Part shown: one piece after another, positions 59,824-64,000 of the stretch | How the letters are laid out: each line of letters opens with the position of its first letter | How positions within the stretch are numbered: position 1 is the first letter of the stretch | NCBI GenBank assembly: GCA_963773685.1 | Contig: CAVZBY010000001.1 | Location: 124,001-188,000, forward strand | DNA length: 64,000 nucleotides | Origin: JALHVH01 sp963773685 | Lineage (GTDB): Bacteria; Acidobacteriota; Aminicenantia; Aminicenantales; Saccharicenantaceae | Reading direction: 5' to 3' | Translations under genes and position numbers: made by a program | The notes under the pieces: model-generated | The model's database searches: none | Told to the model about the DNA's origin: nothing | Seen by the model: the letters and a program-made list of their open reading frames with translations, nothing else

Positions 59824-59964
59824 TTTATGAAATGCTTATTTAATATAATTGCGGAATTCATAATGTCCCCTATTGTTCGTCTCAACATCCTCCTTACCCT
59901 AATATTTGTCTTCCGTCCGCTGTCGGTTCTCAGCGCACTATTAATCGCGACAGCGCACTCAAGT

Positions 59965-60405
59965 TCACTTCCCCAGAGTCCCGCTATCCCCCACCCGCCA
60001 TTGGCCTTTGACGCTCACGTACAGGATGGTCCTTCCGATCTCCTGCTGTCGCTCATTCTTATACCTGACATCGACCAGGGTCCAGTCGTCGAGGCCCGGG
60101 AAGGCAAGGTCCAAGCTCGAGGCGGCTGAGCGGGCGAAATTCTTGCCGATGAAGCGCTTCAGGACGTCAGCATTCCTGCCGTAATTACGGATCTCGACGG
60201 GGAAGATGCCCTTGGCCATGGCATCGTCCTTGATGAACTGCTCGACATAATCCGCGGGCTGGTAGCTCTCGTCCATGGTCTTCCATTCATAGGCTTCCAT
60301 GGGCGCCGTGCCGGGCTTCATGGCCGATTTGATGCCGAAGTACGCCCCGAGGACGATGAGGTCGAAGACGAGGAAGTAGACGATGATCTTGACGGTCTTG
60401 TTCAT
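59965..60405 (-). CDS. Single-pass membrane protein of unknown function
   Basis: A 146-residue protein with one N-terminal membrane helix (VKIIVYFLVFDLIVLGAYFG) and a ~110-residue extracytoplasmic domain (AYEWKTMDESYQPADYVEQF, then RTILYVSVKGQWRVGDSG). No family was recognised. Its ATG overlaps the stop of the XRE-ImmA gene as TAATG, so it may be a substrate or partner of that protein. Confidence 0.65.
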   Translation of the reverse strand: MNKTVKIIVYFLVFDLIVLGAYFGIKSAMKPGTAPMEAYEWKTMDESYQPADYVEQFIKDDAMAKGIFPVEIRNYGRNADVLKRFIGKNFARSAASSLDLAFPGLDDWTLVDVRYKNERQQEIGRTILYVSVKGQWRVGDSGTLGK

Positions 60406-61622
60406 TATTCGGGTTCCTCCGTAAGAAGCGGCGTTTGGTCTTCGGCCTCTTCGGCGGCCTGGGCCTCGCCGCGCTTGCGCGCTTCGATGATGGCCGCGGC
60501 CTCGCGGGCGAGGAGCTTGTAGCGGTCCGAAGGAATGGCCTTGCCCCGGGAGCGGGCGGGCCCGCCGGCGACCCCGGCCGCCTCTTCGCCCGTGAACAGG
60601 GGCTCGTCCCCGTCCTTGGAGACTCTTTTCGCGCCTGCCCCACCGGCCGGAGCCGCGGGCCGCGCCTTCTTCAAATCCTCCGCCCCCGCGACGTTGCCGA
60701 AGAGCTCGCGCTCGACGGGTTCGGGGTCGAGCTTGAAGTACTCCTCGAAGAGCTCGCGGCGGATGAGGAATTCGTTCCGGAGCGTCCGGAGCATGGCCTG
60801 GGTGCTGACGCCGAAATAGCGCTTGAGGTAGAGGACGTCCTCGTAGTGGACGCGGCGGGGCCGGATCTCGCGCTCGACGATGTCCCGGACGCGCGCCGGC
60901 GGCATGAGGAAGCGGGCGGCGAACGCCTGGGCGAACTGCTCGCGCGGCGGGTAGAGGGAGACGTACTCATCCACGAAGACGTCGGGATGGTCGATGACCG
61001 GGCTGTCGTTCCGGTCCTTGAGGTAATGGCAGTATTCGTGGGCCGCGGTGAAGGCCTGGCGGCCGGGCGAGTCGGCGGAGTTGACGAGGGCGAAAGCGGC
61101 CCCCTTGTCCTCGAGGTAGATGAGGGCGCCCGAGATGCGGGAGTCCTCGGGGAACGGAAGGCGGAGAACGCGCAGGCCGTTGTGCTCGAGGATGGCGAAG
61201 ATGTCCCGAATGGGACCGGTGCCGAGGCCGAGGCGGCGGCGCTCGTCGTCGGCCAGGCGCTCGGGCGAGGAGTGGGTGTAGAGCGGAGCGAGCTCCAGGC
61301 GGCGGCCCGTGATGTCCTCGAGCTCGAGGTAACGCTCGCAGTAGCGGCGGAAGCGGCCGAGCTCGGCGCGGTCGCCGTCGGTCAGGGCCTCACCGCGCAT
61401 GAGCATCGTGAAGGGGGGCTCGCGGTGCTCGAAAAAGAAGGAGACGTCCTTCTTGAGGAAGGCCGAGATCTTCTCGAGGGTGCTGAAGGACGGTGTGCGC
61501 TTGCCCGCCTCGAGCAGGGAGATGTACTCGGACGAGAGGCCGATGGCCCGGGCAAAGGCGCCCTGGTTCATGCCCGTCTCTTCGCGGGCTTTTCGGAGGC
61601 GTGAGCCGATGAGTGTCCGCAT
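60405..61622 (-). CDS. XRE-ImmA/IrrE regulator-metallopeptidase
   Basis: A 405-residue protein: an N-terminal XRE HTH (GMNQGAFARAIGLSSEYISL, residues ~17-60) and an ImmA/IrrE (COG2856) metallopeptidase domain with HEYCH at residues 195-199 and FAQAFAARFLMPPARV. The C-terminal ~90 residues are low-complexity Ala/Glu/Gly-rich. ImmA-type proteins cleave repressors after a signal, as in ICEBs1 and the Deinococcus DdrO response. Here the HTH and peptidase are fused, and the product may also repress its own gene. Confidence 0.88.
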   Translation of the reverse strand: MRTLIGSRLRKAREETGMNQGAFARAIGLSSEYISLLEAGKRTPSFSTLEKISAFLKKDVSFFFEHREPPFTMLMRGEALTDGDRAELGRFRRYCERYLELEDITGRRLELAPLYTHSSPERLADDERRRLGLGTGPIRDIFAILEHNGLRVLRLPFPEDSRISGALIYLEDKGAAFALVNSADSPGRQAFTAAHEYCHYLKDRNDSPVIDHPDVFVDEYVSLYPPREQFAQAFAARFLMPPARVRDIVEREIRPRRVHYEDVLYLKRYFGVSTQAMLRTLRNEFLIRRELFEEYFKLDPEPVERELFGNVAGAEDLKKARPAAPAGGAGAKRVSKDGDEPLFTGEEAAGVAGGPARSRGKAIPSDRYKLLAREAAAIIEARKRGEAQAAEEAEDQTPLLTEEPE

Positions 61623-61707
61623 CGTTGCGCACCCCCTTGGCGCTTCGAACGGAAGATTAACGCGATGTTATAGGAGTGTCAAGAGGGGAAATATGGATTG
61701 CAGGGGG

Positions 61708-62718
61708 TCAGGCCCTGACGGAACTCCCCCGCGGGCGGTGGGCCGCGATGACGACGAGCCCGACGCCGGCCCAGAACAGAGCAAGAACGCGCCGGACGAG
61801 GGCGAGCGACAGGCTGAGCCCGGCGCTCCATCCCAGCCCGATAAAAACCGCCAAGTTGGCCGCTTCATAGGTCCCGAGCGACGCGGGGGTCGTCGGTAAG
61901 AGAAGACCCACGGCGCCCAGTGTGACGACGAGGAAGCTTTTGCCGACGGTCAGGCCGGGAGCGCCGAGGGCGCGGAGGGTCAGATGGATCTCCAAGACCC
62001 AGAAAGCGTGGAGCAGGAGATCCAGGAGGAAGAGACTCACGACCGCCCGACGGCCCCGGGCGTAGAAGGCGGAGATATGCGCGTCCACCTCTCGGAGCTT
62101 GTCGCGGTTCCGCTCGATGAACGCCGGCCGGATTCCCAGGCGGCCTAATAGGTCGACGAGCCAAGTAAATAGCCCCCGGCGCTGGCGGCCGACGAGAAGG
62201 ATCAGGCCGAGGACCGAGGCGACCATCGCGGCCGTTAGTCCGAGCCGGGCCGGAACGGGGATCATCGAGCCTGCGACGATTACCGCGATCCCCGCGGCGG
62301 CGAACAGCACCAGCGCAAGGATCTCGAAAGTCGTGTCGACGACGACGGACGCGAGGACTTTCTTTCGGTTGACGCCCTCGACGAGGAGCGTCCGCGTGGC
62401 CTCTCCCCCCAGGTAGGCCGACGGCGTGAGATAGCTAACCGCGTGGCCGGCGATGCGGGCGCCGAACAGGCGGCCAAGGGAGGGAGCCTGGACGGCCGGG
62501 TCCCCGGCCAGGATGGTTCTCCAGATAAGCGTCCGGAAGATCCAGTAGCCTGTACGCAGGATGAACAAAAGCACGAGGCTCGGGAGCGCCAGCCCTTTCA
62601 GGTTGTCCCAGATGCGCCCCGGACCGATCTTCGCCACCAGGAAGACAAATATGAAGATTCCCAGGATCGAGGTAACCCTCAGGATCGTCTTTCGGCCCGG
62701 GCGGAATCTGAGGCCCAT
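61708..62718 (-). CDS. YbhN/LPG-synthase-type polytopic membrane protein
   Basis: A 336-residue protein with about eight transmembrane segments and the UPF0104/LPG_synthase_TM pattern (SYLTPSAYLGGEATRTLLVE, then LLPTTPASLGTYEAA). The family includes the membrane half of MprF and many proteins next to lipid genes, and is thought to flip or transport lipids. It lies 1 bp after the alpha/beta hydrolase gene. The stop codon falls in a short GGGGTCAGG sequence resembling the dispersed repeats. Confidence 0.85.
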   Translation of the reverse strand: MGLRFRPGRKTILRVTSILGIFIFVFLVAKIGPGRIWDNLKGLALPSLVLLFILRTGYWIFRTLIWRTILAGDPAVQAPSLGRLFGARIAGHAVSYLTPSAYLGGEATRTLLVEGVNRKKVLASVVVDTTFEILALVLFAAAGIAVIVAGSMIPVPARLGLTAAMVASVLGLILLVGRQRRGLFTWLVDLLGRLGIRPAFIERNRDKLREVDAHISAFYARGRRAVVSLFLLDLLLHAFWVLEIHLTLRALGAPGLTVGKSFLVVTLGAVGLLLPTTPASLGTYEAANLAVFIGLGWSAGLSLSLALVRRVLALFWAGVGLVVIAAHRPRGSSVRA

Positions 62719-62719
62719 A

Positions 62720-63553
62720 TCAATCGGCCGGTCCGGCCGGGAGCTCCGCGGCGCCGGGCCGGAGGAGGAAGGCCTTGATGCGGTCCATATCCGCGCGCGA
62801 GACCCGGGACCGGAAATACTCCGCGGTGGGCTCCACGGGATAGTGGTCCAAGTCGGTGCGCATGACGCACAGATCCCTCACCCGCTCTTCGAAAACGCGT
62901 TCGCAGTAGTCGGCGCTGATCGTGGTGTCGGCCGGATTCAGGATGAGGACATGGGGCCGGTCATGGAACATCGCGCCGTCGCCGCTGTTCAGGATGAGCT
63001 GGGCCGTGGCGAAGAACGTCCGACCGTCCATATGGTCCAGGATGAGCCGAACCCTTTCGGGCGGGTAGGAACTCCACCAGAAGGCGAAGCTCTCGAGGAG
63101 CCGGCTGTTCCAGAGCGGCCCGCCGAGGCCCGACACGCCGATGACGTTGACGACCGCCCGGTAGAAGAGCTTCTTTCGCCGCCGGAGGGCGAGGGATCGC
63201 GAGCCGAGGAACGGGAAGACCGCCAGGACGCCGCGGCACTCGGGCGGCAGGGGAACGCGGGAGACGACGGTATAGCCGAAGGAGATGCCGCCAATGATGA
63301 AGTCGTCGAGGCCGAGCGCCCGGATCCGGTCCGCGACGTGGCCGGAGAAGCGTTCGAGGCTGATCTCCGGGAGCGGCGGCTCTTCGGCGTGGAACCCGGG
63401 AAGGTCGATAAAGTGGACGCGGAAGTCTTCGCTCAGGAATTCGCCGAGCCCGCGGAGGATGAAGCTGTTGGCATAAAAGGAATGGACGAGAACGAGGTTT
63501 TCTTTCCCGCGAGGATCGCCGGCAACGTTTTCGGTTCCGTTCGATCCGGCCAT
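62720..63553 (-). CDS. Alpha/beta hydrolase
   Basis: A 277-residue protein without signal peptide. HSFYANSFILRGL is the oxyanion-loop region, the nucleophile Ser is in IGGISFGYTVV, the likely acid is the Asp in NPADTTIS and the His is in LDHYPVEP. The substrate is unknown. It is followed after 1 bp by the YbhN-type membrane protein, so both probably act on one lipid or isoprenoid substrate. Confidence 0.8.
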   Translation of the reverse strand: MAGSNGTENVAGDPRGKENLVLVHSFYANSFILRGLGEFLSEDFRVHFIDLPGFHAEEPPLPEISLERFSGHVADRIRALGLDDFIIGGISFGYTVVSRVPLPPECRGVLAVFPFLGSRSLALRRRKKLFYRAVVNVIGVSGLGGPLWNSRLLESFAFWWSSYPPERVRLILDHMDGRTFFATAQLILNSGDGAMFHDRPHVLILNPADTTISADYCERVFEERVRDLCVMRTDLDHYPVEPTAEYFRSRVSRADMDRIKAFLLRPGAAELPAGPAD

Positions 63554-63618
63554 GGCGGGACTATATATTCGGCCGGGCGGCTATGTCAATAACCGCGAAA
63601 GCCGTGCCCATGGATCGT

Positions 63619-63690
63619 TCAAATCCCCCCAAAGCCCCCCTTTACCAAGGGGAGAGTAAAATAGCGCAGGCTAAAGCCTGCGGCTACAAA
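63619..63690. repeat. Two dispersed repeats side by side
   Basis: A CCCCCC-AAAGCCCCCCTTTACC stretch (63624-63652), related to the ends of the minisatellite at 30101, is followed 12 bases later by the palindromic repeat CGCAGGCT-AA-AGCCTGCG plus GCTACA (63665-63688). They fill most of the 162-bp gap between two minus-strand genes. Confidence 0.7.
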
Positions 63691-63715
63691 GAAGCGCCAG
63701 ATTCAACACGAAAGC

Positions 63716-64000
63716 CTAATCATCGTCCTGGTCGTGGTCGTCATCCTCGTCATCATCGTCGATGTCGTGGCGGATGACGCGGCCCTTGACGTTGTCGATG
63801 CGGACATCGCCGGAACCCGAGTCCTCGATCAGGACGTCGCCGCCGACGCCGTCGATCGTGATGTCGCCGGAACCGTCGTCGACCTTGACCGTGCCGCCGG
63901 CCTTGAGGATGTCAATGTCCCCCGAGTTGTCGTCGATGGCCACGTCGCCCGCAACTTCGCGGATGTCGATATCCCCCGAGCTGTCGTCGATATCCAGACG
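63716..64000 (-). CDS. Repetitive DUF4097-like protein, 3' part
   Basis: The frame is open to the edge of the window, giving the last ~94 residues. They consist of about 20-residue repeats: SSGDIDIREVAGDVAIDDNS, GDIDILKAGGTVKVDDGSGD, then ITIDGVGGDVLIEDSGSGDV, ending in an Asp/His-rich tail. This is the right-handed beta-helix-like pattern of DUF4097/DUF4098 proteins, which are usually exported. The N-terminus and any signal peptide lie outside the window. Confidence 0.8.
   Translation of the reverse strand, partial: RLDIDDSSGDIDIREVAGDVAIDDNSGDIDILKAGGTVKVDDGSGDITIDGVGGDVLIEDSGSGDVRIDNVKGRVIRHDIDDDDEDDDHDQDDD

Noticed and set aside
61703..61720. Further full copy of the GGGGTCAGG repeat
   Set aside because: Only GGGGGTCAGG matches before the sequence diverges into a short palindrome. 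It is too short to count as a firm copy.

Overview
The window is a piece of a GC-rich bacterial genome of Gram-negative type: lipoproteins, outer-membrane barrel, periplasmic multiheme cytochromes and an AsmA-like inter-membrane protein. Tat-exported sugar-epimerase-like and reductase-like proteins, two large secreted S9 peptidases, a periplasmic two-propeller histidine kinase and many short dispersed repeats recall Acidobacteriota/Aminicenantes-type genomes. That placement is an inference from gene content only. Gene density is high and many neighbours overlap by ATGA/GTGA, which implies translational coupling. I saw no rRNA, tRNA, CRISPR array, transposase or phage structural gene.

Layout. 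0-3.5 kb: 3' end of msrA, a housekeeping-type sigma-70 gene with a clear promoter and long leader, and an S66 LD-carboxypeptidase. 3.5-7.9 kb (minus): one operon with a hexaheme cytochrome, an outer-membrane barrel, an 18-heme cytochrome and a thioredoxin-reductase-like flavoprotein without NADPH motifs; this looks like a compact porin-cytochrome electron conduit. 7.9-22 kb: M28 peptidase, an arsR-arsM arsenic methylation operon with a palindromic operator, an S9 peptidase, a histidine kinase/response regulator pair, an ADP-ribosylglycohydrolase with a CPBP protease, and a divergent Fe-S protein/CGNR regulator pair separated by two matched 32-bp operators. 22-36 kb: secreted Kre9-domain protein, S9 peptidase, methyltransferase, Tat-exported proteins, a YdbH/AsmA-like gene (frameshifted, carrying an in-frame 42-bp minisatellite) coupled to a DUF1318 lipoprotein, then small envelope and stress proteins. 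36-47.5 kb: a decayed Kre9-domain pseudogene and several genes with single-base indels, phospholipid/nucleotidyl-transfer genes, sppA, a TPR protein, and an ECF sigma/membrane protein/secretin-N-domain trio. 47.5-55.7 kb: two type II toxin-antitoxin pairs, the pxpB-pxpC-MFS-pxpA 5-oxoproline operon, an HD-GYP sensor with a TPR lipoprotein, and remnants of a third toxin. 55.7-60 kb: an AT-richer block with an HtrA-like lipoprotein and three nuclease-like proteins (PLD, PD-(D/E)XK-like, HNH), probably acquired. 60-64 kb: XRE-ImmA regulator/peptidase, a YbhN-type membrane protein, an alpha/beta hydrolase and the end of a repetitive DUF4097-like protein.

The most interesting items are the porin-cytochrome operon, the AT-rich nuclease block, the paired CGNR operators, and three families of dispersed repeats that have entered coding sequences in frame (hexaheme cytochrome, ADP-ribosylglycohydrolase, YdbH-like protein, pxpA).
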